This document shows positions 35,893 through 44,472 of a DNA stretch of 64,000 nucleotides, piece after piece (position 1 is the first letter of the stretch; each line of letters starts with the position of its first letter). This DNA is from CAWBCI01 sp963787195 (GTDB lineage Bacteria > Bacteroidota > Bacteroidia > Bacteroidales > JAGOPY01). The notes beneath the pieces were generated by a model that was given only the letters and a program-made list of their open reading frames with translations, had not been told where the DNA came from and made no database searches. The translations under genes and the position numbers were made by a program. The stretch spans positions 62,001-126,000 of the forward strand of contig CAWBCI010000031.1 in NCBI GenBank assembly GCA_963787195.1, read 5' to 3'.

Positions 35893-36459
35893 TTATTGTT
35901 TGTTTCCTGTTAAAAATTTCTTTACCTGATCCAGGTCCTGAACCCTGGAGATATTTTTCATCTGTGCATCCAGTTTAGATACTTTGTCTATATCCTTCAT
36001 TCCGTCCTGGAATTTAGATACATTTTCCACTTCTTTCGTTCCACGATTAAATTGACCTGAGACGAAAGTGAGTATTCTCCTGGCTTCTGCGTAGGCCACT
36101 TTGGGATCGGAATAAGTATCCTCCATTTTTTGCGTAAATGTGTTAAACTGGATGTATAGGGCGATCATCAGGATGACAGAAGCAGCCAGCCCAGATATGG
36201 CGAATATTTTCGAACGTCTTGTCCTGAAAAGGGATATGACCCTGGTTGATTCAATTTTATTGGTGAATTCCCGGTCAAAATCCTTTCCTGCTTTTATTTC
36301 TTTCTGGGATTGCATATAAAGGAGCTGATCCCGGATAGCTGCCATTCCGTTGGGCACTTCGTTGTGAGTGAAGTAATCCCTGAGCATTGCTTCTTCCTCC
36401 AGCGAACTTTCACCGTTGTAATACTTTAGGAGTATTTTTTCAATTTCTTGAGAGTTCAT
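35893..36459 (-). CDS. Anti-sigma factor-like membrane protein
   Basis: A 188-residue protein. A cytoplasmic N-terminal part of about 80 residues begins MNSQEIEKILLKYYNGESS, the form of Bacteroidota zinc-less anti-sigma domains. One transmembrane helix (about 87-107) follows, then an extracytoplasmic tail of about 80 residues with repeated VSK(F/L)xxxMK units that may be a coiled coil. It overlaps the sigma gene by 20 bp. It probably holds the ECF sigma factor inactive until an envelope signal arrives. Confidence 0.78.
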   Translation of the reverse strand: MNSQEIEKILLKYYNGESSLEEEAMLRDYFTHNEVPNGMAAIRDQLLYMQSQKEIKAGKDFDREFTNKIESTRVISLFRTRRSKIFAISGLAASVILMIALYIQFNTFTQKMEDTYSDPKVAYAEARRILTFVSGQFNRGTKEVENVSKFQDGMKDIDKVSKLDAQMKNISRVQDLDQVKKFLTGNKQ

Positions 36460-36955
36460 AATTCTGAAGTTTTAATAATGTATCCCTGACCTTTTTCCGG
36501 GCCCTTGAAAGGTTCACCCTTACTGCATTCACATTCATCTCCATCACATCTGCTATCTCTTCAAAATCCATTCCTTCCACATCACGCATCTGAATGATCA
36601 TTTTTTGCTGGTCGGGTAAAGCATTGATGATCTTGTGAACTTTCTGCATGGTATCCGACATTTCAGCTTTCACATAGGGAGTCTCTTCATCCTTTTCAGG
36701 CTTCAGGATTTCAGGCCGGAGATTCTTGTGGTCCTTCGATTTCAGGCGGTCAAGGCACTGATTTCGGGTGACTACCATCGCGAAAGCTTCTATGTTATTG
36801 TAATTTTTCAATTGTTCCCGGTTTGTCCAGAGTTTTAACATCACATCCTGAACCGAATCTTCCGCTTCTTCCACTTTTCCCAGTATTCGTAAGGCAAAGC
36901 GGAACAGCTTATTCTTTAAAGGCAGTACTTGTATTTTAAATTCTTCTGTCTTCAT
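36440..36955 (-). CDS. ECF-family RNA polymerase sigma factor
   Basis: A 171-residue sigma-70 family protein with region 2 (FRFALRILGKVEEAEDSVQD ... LKLWTNREQL) and region 4 (INALPDQQKMIIQMRDVEG ... MNVNAVRVNLSRARKKVRD). This is the minimal ECF layout. It heads the operon with an anti-sigma gene and two DUF4252 genes and likely directs its own operon. I see no standard TAnnTTTG element before it, which would fit autoregulation by a sigma of different specificity. Confidence 0.92.
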   Translation of the reverse strand: MKTEEFKIQVLPLKNKLFRFALRILGKVEEAEDSVQDVMLKLWTNREQLKNYNNIEAFAMVVTRNQCLDRLKSKDHKNLRPEILKPEKDEETPYVKAEMSDTMQKVHKIINALPDQQKMIIQMRDVEGMDFEEIADVMEMNVNAVRVNLSRARKKVRDTLLKLQNYELSRN

Positions 36956-37048
36956 TTCGGATGTCTGTTCTTAAGACGAAATTTTCATATTTTCATTACA
37001 AAAAAACATAAAATATATTTACATCATTCAATATCATTAACATAACTG

Positions 37049-37068
37049 TTCATTATTTAAATAATGAA
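37049..37068. repeat. Perfect 20-bp AT-rich palindrome
   Basis: TTCATTATTTAAATAATGAA is its own reverse complement. It lies 94 bp upstream of the ECF sigma gene and 236 bp upstream of the POT gene; it is a possible operator. Confidence 0.6.
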
Positions 37069-37173
37069 AATTTTATCAGCCCTGAAAAAAATAGAGAAAT
37101 TGCCCGGAATATTTAAACCGGAGTTTTAAATAACGAACACTTATAATTTCTTCTCCTTTATGTCTACTTGAAT

Positions 37174-37193
37174 GAAGAGGCTGCAGCCTCTTC
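37174..37193. repeat. Perfect 20-bp GC-richer palindrome
   Basis: GAAGAGGCTGCAGCCTCTTC is its own reverse complement and ends 10 bp before the -33 element of the POT promoter. There is no T run. It could be an operator, or a copy of a dispersed intergenic repeat. Confidence 0.6.
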
Positions 37194-37203
37194 CAATTTT
37201 AAA

Positions 37204-37234
37204 TTTGGCAAGCTTGGATTTTTAATTATTTTTG
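37204..37234 (+). promoter_or_regulatory. Consensus Bacteroidota promoter of the POT transporter gene
   Basis: TTTG (37204-37207), 19 bp, then TATTTTTG (37227-37234) matches TTTG-N19-21-TAnnTTTG exactly. It is the best promoter in the window, 69 bp before the start codon. Confidence 0.75.
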
Positions 37235-37303
37235 TAAACTTTTGATCGGATAAACAAAATTGTCCGGGACAATCCAACAGCTAAAAAACTAAAAACCAAA
37301 ACT

Positions 37304-38980
37304 ATGTTTAAAAATCATCCCAAAGGCTTATTTGTAGCATTTTTTGCCAATATGGGGGAACGCTTCGGCTATTATACCATGCTGGCCATTTTCATACTTT
37401 ACCTGCAGGCCAAATTCGGCTGGTCCGCTACCCAGGCAGGGCATGTATATGGGGCCTTTTTATTCGGAATATACTTTTTGCCACTTTTGGGGGGATATAT
37501 AGCTGACAATGTTTTAGGTTATGGAAAGACCATTGTTCTGGGAACCATCGTAATGTTCCTGGGTTATGGTTTATTGGCCGTTCCCAACATGGGTGAATAT
37601 ATGATATATTTTGCCCTATTTGTTATATCACTTGGAACCGGATTCTTCAAAGGCAATCTGCAGGCTTTGGTCGGGAATTTATATGATGATCCGAAATATA
37701 GTAAATTACGCGACTCTGCATTTAATGTTTTCTACATGGGGATAAACATCGGGGCTTTCTTTGCACCAAGTGCTGCCAGTTCCATGCGTAAATTGATTAT
37801 GAAAATGGATGGCCTTACTTTTGACAAAGCCATTCCCGATCTGGCTCACAAATTCCTGGGCGGGACCCTGGAAAATCCCGAACAGATAGGAGCCCTCCAG
37901 TCATTTGCACATGCCCAGATGGGTGATCATTTTACCAATCTCACTGAATTCAGTCACCTATATATTAAGTCTCTGAGTTCTGCATATAATGCCGGTTTCG
38001 CAGTGGCTGCAATTAGCATGATTGCATCCCTGCTCATATTTATCGGCTTCAGAAAATATTATAAACATGCGGATATTACCCATAAACAACAGAAAGCACA
38101 GAACCGTGCAGATATTGTTGAGCTGACCCCAAAGCAGACCAAGGACAGGCTGGTTGCACTAGGTCTGGTATTCGTGGTTGTCATGTTTTTCTGGATGGCT
38201 TTCCATCAGAATGGTTTTACACTTACCATTTTTGCAAGGGATTATACGGTAGCATCCGTTTCTCAGGGAACTGCCATCATATTTAATTTATCGACTTTCC
38301 TTCCGCTTCTGATTGCTATCCTTGGTATAGTATTATTAGTAGGAAAAGGGAATTCAGGCAAGACCCGGATAATTGGCGGGGTTACCACTTTTGCAGCACT
38401 GCTTGTTGCCTATTATACAATCAGCGGACTGCAAGCTGAAAACAACCCGATTTCTCCTGAGATCTTCCAGCAATTCAACCCGATTTTCATAGTCTTCCTG
38501 ACACCAGTTATTATAGGTTTTTTCGCGTATCTCAGAAAACATGGAAAAGAGCCTTCCTCTCCGGCAAAGATCGGCATTGGTATGATTATTACTGCCGTCG
38601 GATTCCTCATCATGGTAATTGCTTCACAGCACCTTATGAGTCCTTCCGACCTGGCTGAACAAGGCGGTGTTTCCGATACCCTGCGTTCGCCTTACTGGCT
38701 GATCGGTACTTATTTCACGCTGACCATTGCAGAACTCTTCCTCAGCCCCATCGGTATTTCATTCGTATCGAAAGTTGCTCCGCCTCAATACAAAGGTTTG
38801 GCTCAGGGTGGATGGTTTGGAGCAACAGCCATCGGTAACCTGATGGCCGGATTTATCGGACCATTCTGGGATAAATGGGAATTGTGGCAGTTCTTCATGT
38901 TGTTAGTAGTGCTTACCTTGCTGTCATCAGTGTTTATTTTTTCAATCCTGAAAAAATTAGAAAGAGCAACTAACTCCTGA
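37304..38980 (+). CDS. POT family proton-dependent oligopeptide transporter
   Basis: A 558-residue major facilitator protein with 14 or so membrane segments. The N-terminal GERFGYYTMLAIFILYLQ carries the ExxERFxYY-type proton-coupling motif of the POT/PTR family. GTGFFKGNLQALVGNLYDD and FNVFYMGINIGAFFAPS are further family blocks. It imports di- and tripeptides with protons. It has its own promoter and a strong terminator, so it is monocistronic. Confidence 0.92.
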   Translation: MFKNHPKGLFVAFFANMGERFGYYTMLAIFILYLQAKFGWSATQAGHVYGAFLFGIYFLPLLGGYIADNVLGYGKTIVLGTIVMFLGYGLLAVPNMGEYMIYFALFVISLGTGFFKGNLQALVGNLYDDPKYSKLRDSAFNVFYMGINIGAFFAPSAASSMRKLIMKMDGLTFDKAIPDLAHKFLGGTLENPEQIGALQSFAHAQMGDHFTNLTEFSHLYIKSLSSAYNAGFAVAAISMIASLLIFIGFRKYYKHADITHKQQKAQNRADIVELTPKQTKDRLVALGLVFVVVMFFWMAFHQNGFTLTIFARDYTVASVSQGTAIIFNLSTFLPLLIAILGIVLLVGKGNSGKTRIIGGVTTFAALLVAYYTISGLQAENNPISPEIFQQFNPIFIVFLTPVIIGFFAYLRKHGKEPSSPAKIGIGMIITAVGFLIMVIASQHLMSPSDLAEQGGVSDTLRSPYWLIGTYFTLTIAELFLSPIGISFVSKVAPPQYKGLAQGGWFGATAIGNLMAGFIGPFWDKWELWQFFMLLVVLTLLSSVFIFSILKKLERATNS

Positions 38981-39003
38981 TGAAAATATTTTAAGTATGT
39001 TTG

Positions 39004-39037
39004 AAGCCTGGCGGACATAAACCGCCAGGCTTTTTTT
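39004..39037 (+). terminator. Terminator of the POT transporter gene
   Basis: An 11-bp perfect stem, AAGCCTGGCGG / CCGCCAGGCTT, with a 7-base loop and seven T residues. Confidence 0.92.
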
Positions 39038-39046
39038 ATAAAAATT

Positions 39047-39991
39047 ATGATGTATCCCTGGGGGCATGGCAGAAGGTATAACTCTTATGCTGATTATATA
39101 AAGAAGACTTTCGGTTCGAGAGTACAGAAACTCAGCATTGATGCAGGCTTTACCTGCCCGAACCGGGATGGCAGCAAAGGCCTCGGGGGCTGCAGCTATT
39201 GTGACAATGATGCCTTTAATCCTTCCTATTGTGATCCAAAAAAAACAGTTCAGCAGCAAATCGCCGAAGGCATAGAATTTCATGAAAACCGGTACCGGAG
39301 GGCGAATCGTTACCTGGCATATTTCCAGGCATATTCCAATACTTATGCCCCTCTCAGCTACCTTAAGAATATCTATGAACAGGCACTGAGTTTTCCAAAT
39401 ATAGCAGGACTTGTAATCGGTACCAGGCCCGACTGCATAGATGAAGAGAAACTGGCTTATTTCGCGGATCTTGCCTCCAAAGTTTATATACAAATTGAAT
39501 ATGGTATTGAATCCTGCTATGACAGAACACTTCAAAGAATAAACCGTGGACATAGTTTTCAGGATACTCTGCATGCTCTTGATCTGAGTTCTAAATATAA
39601 TTTAAGAATCGGTGCACACATGATTTTCGGTCTGCCGGGAGAAAGTAAAGAAGATATGCTCGCTGAAGCTAAAATATTATCGGAATTACCTGTTCAAAGC
39701 CTGAAGTTTCATCAACTTCAAATCATGCGGAATACAAAGATGGAAAAGGAATACAAATTATATCCTGAAGATTTTCTGCAATTTGCTTTAAAAGATTATA
39801 TTGATTTCGTTATAGATTTTACAGAAATGCTGAATCCGGAGATGGTAATAGAGCGCTTTAGCGGAGAAGCTCCTCCGAGGTTTCTGGTGAAATCGGAATG
39901 GGGTTTATTGCGCAATGATCAGATTTTAAATCTTATAGAAGAAAGAATGAAGGAAAGAGATAGCTGGCAAGGGAAATATTATTCACATTAA
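39047..39991 (+). CDS. TIGR01212-type radical SAM protein (YhcC-like)
   Basis: A 314-residue radical SAM enzyme. The [4Fe-4S] cysteines occur in CPNRDGSKGLGGCSYCDN with the spacing typical of TIGR01212/YhcC. Later blocks are GLVIGTRPDCIDEEKL and YGIESCYDRTLQRINRGH. The reaction is not established; homologues are linked to tRNA or protein modification without proof. It starts 10 bp beyond the POT terminator, so read-through or an unrecognised promoter must drive it. Confidence 0.88.
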   Translation: MMYPWGHGRRYNSYADYIKKTFGSRVQKLSIDAGFTCPNRDGSKGLGGCSYCDNDAFNPSYCDPKKTVQQQIAEGIEFHENRYRRANRYLAYFQAYSNTYAPLSYLKNIYEQALSFPNIAGLVIGTRPDCIDEEKLAYFADLASKVYIQIEYGIESCYDRTLQRINRGHSFQDTLHALDLSSKYNLRIGAHMIFGLPGESKEDMLAEAKILSELPVQSLKFHQLQIMRNTKMEKEYKLYPEDFLQFALKDYIDFVIDFTEMLNPEMVIERFSGEAPPRFLVKSEWGLLRNDQILNLIEERMKERDSWQGKYYSH

Positions 39992-40104
39992 TACAGATTT
40001 TTCACTAAACAAAAATTCTTCATTTAAAATTCAAACATACCGTAAAAGCTTGTTTTAAGTCTTTTTTAAGAGACAAAAAGAGTTTAAATCCATTCTTATA
40101 AACT

Positions 40105-40134
40105 TTTGATCGAAAGATAATATTATTATATTTG
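40105..40134 (+). promoter_or_regulatory. Promoter of the T9SS protein gene at 40177
   Basis: TTTG (40105-40108), 18 bp, then TATATTTG (40127-40134). The spacer is one base short of the usual range. The start codon is 43 bp downstream. Confidence 0.6.
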
Positions 40135-40176
40135 CTTTAGCATAACTTTAGTATTAACCAAAAATAGAAAAACAAC

Positions 40177-43100
40177 ATGAGAAAATTTCTACTACTAACA
40201 GCAGCAATGCTTTTTTCCTGGGGGGCTTTTTCACAAGCTCTTTATAGCGATGATTTTGAGTCCTACACAACAGGGGGCTATCTCGCTGTACAGAATGGCA
40301 CCTGGTGGACCACCTGGTCCAATGCACCCGGAACGGGTGAAGATGCCCTGATCAGTGAGGATTTCGCTTCAAGTGGAATCAAATCGGCAATGATAGATGA
40401 AACCGATGGTGCCACTGACCTGATCTCAAAATTAGGGGATAAAGTATCCGGAAAATATGAAGTCGACTTTGATATGTACGTTGGAACCGGTTATTGCGGA
40501 TATTATAATTTCCAGCATTTCCAGGCTCCCGGTACCGAGTGGGCTTTTGAAATCTATTTCCGTGAAAACGGGGATGCGATGTTACTTGCCGGAAGCTCAA
40601 CAGCGTTGACCTTCACTTATCCGAAAGATACCTGGTTCACAGTAAGTCATATTATTGATCTTGACAATGACTGGATTCAGTATTATGTGGATGGAACCCT
40701 GATCTCGGAATGGCCTTTCCATTGGCAGGCCGGCGATACTACAGGCACACTTCAACTTGGAGGAATTGATATATTCGCAGGTGCATATACAGGAACGACT
40801 GAAACACCTAAATTTTATATTGATAACTTCAATTATGAAGCCTTACCAATAGACCTTTATACAGATGATATCGAATCATATACACTTGATGGTTATCTTG
40901 CTGTGCAGAACCCTGATTGGTGGACAACCTGGTCAAATGCACCGGGAACCGGTGAAGATGCCCTCATTAAAAATGATTTTTCACACAGCCCAAGCCAGTC
41001 ATTCCTTGTGGATGAAACCGGCGGTGCTACTGACCTCATCCTGAAACTGGGGAATAAAGTGTCCGGCGCATATGACCTCAGCTGGTATATGTATATTGAA
41101 ACCGGTTATTGCGGATACTACAATATTCAACACTTCCAGGCTCCCGGTACTGAATGGGCGATCGAAGTCTATTTCCGTGAAAGCGGAGATGGGGAATTAT
41201 ATGTTGGCAGTGCAACACCCCTCGCTTTCACTTATCCGAAAGACACCTGGTTCCAGGTCGACCAAATGATCGATATTGATAATGACATGGCTGAATTGTA
41301 TGTCGACGGAGTTCTAGTTGACTCATGGCCATTCCATTACCAGGCTGGCGATACCACCGGTACCAATCAGTTAGGTGGGGTTGACTTCTTTGCCGGCGCT
41401 TTGACCGGAACTACCGAAACACCTAAAGCTTATTTTGATGATGTTTCCTTTATACAGACAGCCGGAAACCAGGATCCCATCATAGCAGTTACTCCGGATA
41501 TGCTTGAAGCAACAGCTGATGCAGGTTCTTCTACAACTGGAATGATGAACATAGCCAATACCGGTGCTGCAACCCTGGATTACAATATCGATGTGATCTA
41601 TAATATGCCGGGAGTAGTAAAAAACAATGCCGTCAGTATTTCATCAAATCCGAATACTACTAGATCACTGAGCTACGTGACTATGGCCGACCCAACACCA
41701 AAACCGGCTGCCAATAACCCGGTGCCGGATGATTACGTGCTGCATTATGATGGCGACAATAGTTCTGCTATAGGCTGGGCTTCAACCCCGGTAACTATAA
41801 AAGTTGCTGCCCGCTTCCCGACTAACCTGACTCTTCCTCATGCAGGTATGATGCTTTCATCCGTTGACCTGTATGTGAATGATATGGGCGCTGATTTCTC
41901 TATCCTGATCTATGATATGGGAACTTCTTATGCTCCGGGGAACCTTCTTTATTCACAAGCTTTCTCAGCGATAAGTCTTAGCTGGAATACCGTTACCCTG
42001 GACAGCCCTGTTTATATCAGTGGTGCTGATATTTGGGTTGCCTACCAGTTTACCCAAAATGTTGACTCTACTTATGTACCTGGTTGCGATGCCGGCCCTG
42101 TGAACCTCAATGGAGATTTCCTCAGCACCGGTGTGGGTTGGTCACATTTGTCCAGCAATCCTGCACTGCCTTATAACTGGAATATCAGGGCTAACCTTAC
42201 AGGGAGCCCGATGGAACAATGGTTATCCGTTGACACACCCAGTGGTTCCATAAGTCCGGGCGATGCCCAGGATATCACAGTTAATTTTAACGCTGCCAAT
42301 CTGACTCAGGGCACCTATTATGCAACTCTGAGGGTTACCAGCAATGATCCGGCAAATCCAAGTGTGGATATCCCGGTTACTTTCAATGTGAACGCAGGAG
42401 GTGGTATGACTTCAGTTGTTCTGGATTTCGAATCACAGGAAGATTTCTCCCTGACCTTCGATCCATGGACTGCTTTGGATGTTGACGGCTCCACTACTTA
42501 TGGCATCCAGGACTATGATTTCCTGCATAGCGGCGAGCCTATGGCCTTTATAGCCTTCAACCCGGCAAGTGTTACTCCTCCTATGACCGATGACCCGGCT
42601 ATTCAACCTCACGGCGGAATCCGTTTCGGTGCCTCCTTCGCAGCCACTACTCCTCCGAATGATGATTGGATGATTTCCCCGCAGACAACATTGGGAACGA
42701 ATTCCGAACTCAATATGTGGGTAAAATCATATACTGATCAATATGGACTGGAGCAATACAATGTTGGCGTGTCAACAACAGGCATGGACCCGGCTGATTT
42801 CACCATTATTTCCGGAAGTACTCCATTACAAGCCCCGGTCGATGCATGGACGCTCATGAATTTTGACCTCTCTGCATATGATGGACAAACTGTTTATGTC
42901 GGTATTCAATGTGTTTCGAATGATGCTTTCATTTTCATGCTGGATGATGTTTCGATTGACTTCCTTACCGGAGTTCCCGAAGCACCAGCAAAGGAAAATA
43001 AGGTTAACATTTATCCGAACCCGGCTACTAACTTCATCCACATTAATTCAGAAGCTCAGATCAATGAAATTGAAGTTTATAACTATACCGGACAGAAAAT

Positions 43101-43224
43101 TTACAGCAGTGTAGTTAAAGACAAACAATTCAACATGAATACTACCGGAATGACAACTGGAATGTATTTCATCAAAATCAAGAGTGCCGATGGTATTATA
43201 ACTAAAAAGGTACTTGTTAAATAG
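40177..43224 (+). CDS. T9SS-secreted protein with tandem laminin-G-like duplication
   Basis: A 1015-residue secreted protein. A signal peptide is followed by two adjacent homologous domains of about 205 residues (22-226 and 227-428). A choice-of-anchor/Ig-like region comes next (AVTPDMLEATADAGSSTTGM), then a jelly-roll domain (near 760-920). It ends with a T9SS sorting domain (VNIYPNPATNFIHIN ... GMYFIKIK ... KKVLVK). The repeated domains share stretches such as WWTTWSNAPGTGEDALI and resemble concanavalin/laminin-G sandwiches, which often bind sugars. Ligand unknown. It has its own promoter and terminator. Confidence 0.87.
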   Translation: MRKFLLLTAAMLFSWGAFSQALYSDDFESYTTGGYLAVQNGTWWTTWSNAPGTGEDALISEDFASSGIKSAMIDETDGATDLISKLGDKVSGKYEVDFDMYVGTGYCGYYNFQHFQAPGTEWAFEIYFRENGDAMLLAGSSTALTFTYPKDTWFTVSHIIDLDNDWIQYYVDGTLISEWPFHWQAGDTTGTLQLGGIDIFAGAYTGTTETPKFYIDNFNYEALPIDLYTDDIESYTLDGYLAVQNPDWWTTWSNAPGTGEDALIKNDFSHSPSQSFLVDETGGATDLILKLGNKVSGAYDLSWYMYIETGYCGYYNIQHFQAPGTEWAIEVYFRESGDGELYVGSATPLAFTYPKDTWFQVDQMIDIDNDMAELYVDGVLVDSWPFHYQAGDTTGTNQLGGVDFFAGALTGTTETPKAYFDDVSFIQTAGNQDPIIAVTPDMLEATADAGSSTTGMMNIANTGAATLDYNIDVIYNMPGVVKNNAVSISSNPNTTRSLSYVTMADPTPKPAANNPVPDDYVLHYDGDNSSAIGWASTPVTIKVAARFPTNLTLPHAGMMLSSVDLYVNDMGADFSILIYDMGTSYAPGNLLYSQAFSAISLSWNTVTLDSPVYISGADIWVAYQFTQNVDSTYVPGCDAGPVNLNGDFLSTGVGWSHLSSNPALPYNWNIRANLTGSPMEQWLSVDTPSGSISPGDAQDITVNFNAANLTQGTYYATLRVTSNDPANPSVDIPVTFNVNAGGGMTSVVLDFESQEDFSLTFDPWTALDVDGSTTYGIQDYDFLHSGEPMAFIAFNPASVTPPMTDDPAIQPHGGIRFGASFAATTPPNDDWMISPQTTLGTNSELNMWVKSYTDQYGLEQYNVGVSTTGMDPADFTIISGSTPLQAPVDAWTLMNFDLSAYDGQTVYVGIQCVSNDAFIFMLDDVSIDFLTGVPEAPAKENKVNIYPNPATNFIHINSEAQINEIEVYNYTGQKIYSSVVKDKQFNMNTTGMTTGMYFIKIKSADGIITKKVLVK
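40240..41460 (+). repeat. Tandem internal duplication in the T9SS gene
   Basis: Two units of about 205 codons, 40240-40854 and 40855-41460. They encode near-identical blocks (YLAVQN, WWTTWSNAPGTGEDALI, HFQAPGTEWA, FTYPKDTWF, QAGDTTGT, GTTETPK). The long identical stretches suggest fairly recent duplication or gene conversion. Confidence 0.85.
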
Positions 43225-43242
43225 CGATTAAGTATTTTACAT

Positions 43243-43275
43243 AAAAAAGGCTGCCTCTATTGGCAGCCTTTTTTT
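43243..43275. terminator. Bidirectional terminator between convergent genes
   Basis: A 13-bp perfect stem, AAAAAAGGCTGCC / GGCAGCCTTTTTT, with a 6-base loop and T runs on both strands. It serves the T9SS gene (+) and the SPFH/ribbon-helix-helix operon (-), whose last stop codon touches it. Confidence 0.92.
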
Positions 43276-43451
43276 TATTTATCCGTCTCGTCAACATCCG
43301 GCTTTTTCTTTCGGCCGGCTTTCTTTAATGCGTTATCGATAATCCATTCAAACTGCCCATTTACGCTCCTGAACTCATCGGCAGCCCATTTCTCTATGGC
43401 TTCATAAATCTTTGGATCCAATCTCAATACAAAAGTTTTTTTCTTAGCCAT
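43275..43451 (-). CDS. Arc-like ribbon-helix-helix DNA-binding protein (58 residues)
   Basis: A 58-codon ORF starting MAKKKTFVLRLDPKIYEAIE and continuing with KWAADEFRSVNGQFEWII. The beta strand KTFVLRLD, the first helix PKIYEAIEKWAADE, the turn SVNGQ and the second helix FEWIIDNALKK follow the MetJ/Arc fold. A basic tail (GRKKKP) follows. It lies 24 bp after the SPFH gene. It is probably a small transcription factor, perhaps for its own operon. Confidence 0.8.
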   Translation of the reverse strand: MAKKKTFVLRLDPKIYEAIEKWAADEFRSVNGQFEWIIDNALKKAGRKKKPDVDETDK

Positions 43452-43475
43452 GATATTTTCCCCAACATATTCTTT

Positions 43476-44330
43476 CTATTGATTTAAAGTGCCTGTGTTA
43501 ATCACCGGTGAAGCATCCTTATCAGAACATAAGACTACCATAAGATTACTAACCATAGCCGCTTTTTTCTCATCATCCATATCTACGACTTTTTTACGGG
43601 CCAGTTGCTCCAGGGCCATTTCTACCATACTTACGGCTCCTTCCACGATCTTTATCCGGGCTGCAATAATTGCAGTCGCCTGCTGTCGGCGAAGCATGGC
43701 TCCGGCAATTTCAGATGCATAGGCCAGGTAGGAAATCCTGCTTTCTATCACGCGTATCCCTGCAATGGATAATCTTTCCATCAGCTCTTCTTCCAGAACT
43801 CCATTGACTTCCTCACCACCGGAACGAAGTGAAATTTCGGCTTCTTCATCATCAAAATTATCATAAGGATAATGACCGGCAAGCTTACGGATGGCTGCTT
43901 CGCTCTGAATATCTACAAATCTCTCAAAATCATCAACCTCAAAAGCAGCTTTAAATGTGTTTTCAACTTTCCAAACTAACACAATCCCAATCATTATCGG
44001 ATTCCCCACCTTATCATTTACCTTGATGGGATCCCCGTTTAGATTTCTTGCCCTCAGGGATATCTTCTTTTTCACGAAAAATGGATTCGCCCAATAAAAA
44101 CCATTTTTTTTCACAGTTCCTGTATAATTCCCAAAAAGTACCAGAACCATTGATTCATTTGGATTTACCACCATGAAACCTATCAATCCTAAGAATGCCA
44201 GTGCAAAAAATCCAAAGACCCAGAACATCTCAAAGGCTATCCCTAAGTATAAGGGAATACCAATGAGCAATAATTCGGCTACTAATGCAAGGTAGCCGTT
44301 AAATGGAACAATCGTTTTTTCATTTTCCAT
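43476..44330 (-). CDS. SPFH/Band 7 domain membrane protein
   Basis: A 284-residue protein with two N-terminal transmembrane helices (about 12-60) and then an SPFH (stomatin/prohibitin) domain. Family blocks are NPNESMVLVLFGNYTGTVKKNG and RNLNGDPIKVNDKVGNPI. A helical C-terminal part (RRQQATAIIAARIKIVEGAVS) is likely to oligomerise. SPFH proteins scaffold membrane microdomains and often regulate proteases such as FtsH. Its partner is the ribbon-helix-helix gene just downstream. Confidence 0.88.
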   Translation of the reverse strand: MENEKTIVPFNGYLALVAELLLIGIPLYLGIAFEMFWVFGFFALAFLGLIGFMVVNPNESMVLVLFGNYTGTVKKNGFYWANPFFVKKKISLRARNLNGDPIKVNDKVGNPIMIGIVLVWKVENTFKAAFEVDDFERFVDIQSEAAIRKLAGHYPYDNFDDEEAEISLRSGGEEVNGVLEEELMERLSIAGIRVIESRISYLAYASEIAGAMLRRQQATAIIAARIKIVEGAVSMVEMALEQLARKKVVDMDDEKKAAMVSNLMVVLCSDKDASPVINTGTLNQ

Positions 44331-44350
44331 GGTATAAGATATTAAATTTT

Positions 44351-44369
44351 TGATATTATTTTGATATCA
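44351..44369. repeat. Inverted repeat upstream of the SPFH gene
   Basis: TGATAT-tattttg-ATATCA, 21 bp before the SPFH start on the minus strand. It could be an operator for the ribbon-helix-helix protein encoded in the same operon; this is inference. Confidence 0.4.
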
Positions 44370-44437
44370 CAATAATACTACTTTTATAAGATCATGTCAA
44401 GTATTTTTTGATTTTTTCCAGGAAGAAATAATATGGC

Positions 44438-44445
44438 TACTTTTG
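44438..44445 (+). promoter_or_regulatory. -7 promoter element for the HAD phosphatase gene
   Basis: TACTTTTG fits TAnnTTTG, 27 bp before the ATG at 44473. Its TTG (44443) is in frame with the gene but is promoter sequence, not the likely start. Confidence 0.6.
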
Positions 44446-44472
44446 TGCAACACTAATACCCTGGTATTCGAT

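Larger units (their letters stand above)
36956..37303. other. Divergent intergenic region with two perfect palindromes
   Basis: This 348-bp stretch separates the sigma gene (-) from the POT transporter (+) and holds no ORF that I trust. It contains two perfect 20-bp palindromes and a well-formed promoter for the transporter, each listed separately. The left part is very AT-rich. Confidence 0.7.

Noticed and set aside
38957..39574. Open frame of 205 codons on the - strand
   Set aside because: Antisense to the radical SAM gene and the end of the POT gene, and it crosses the strong terminator at 39004-39037.
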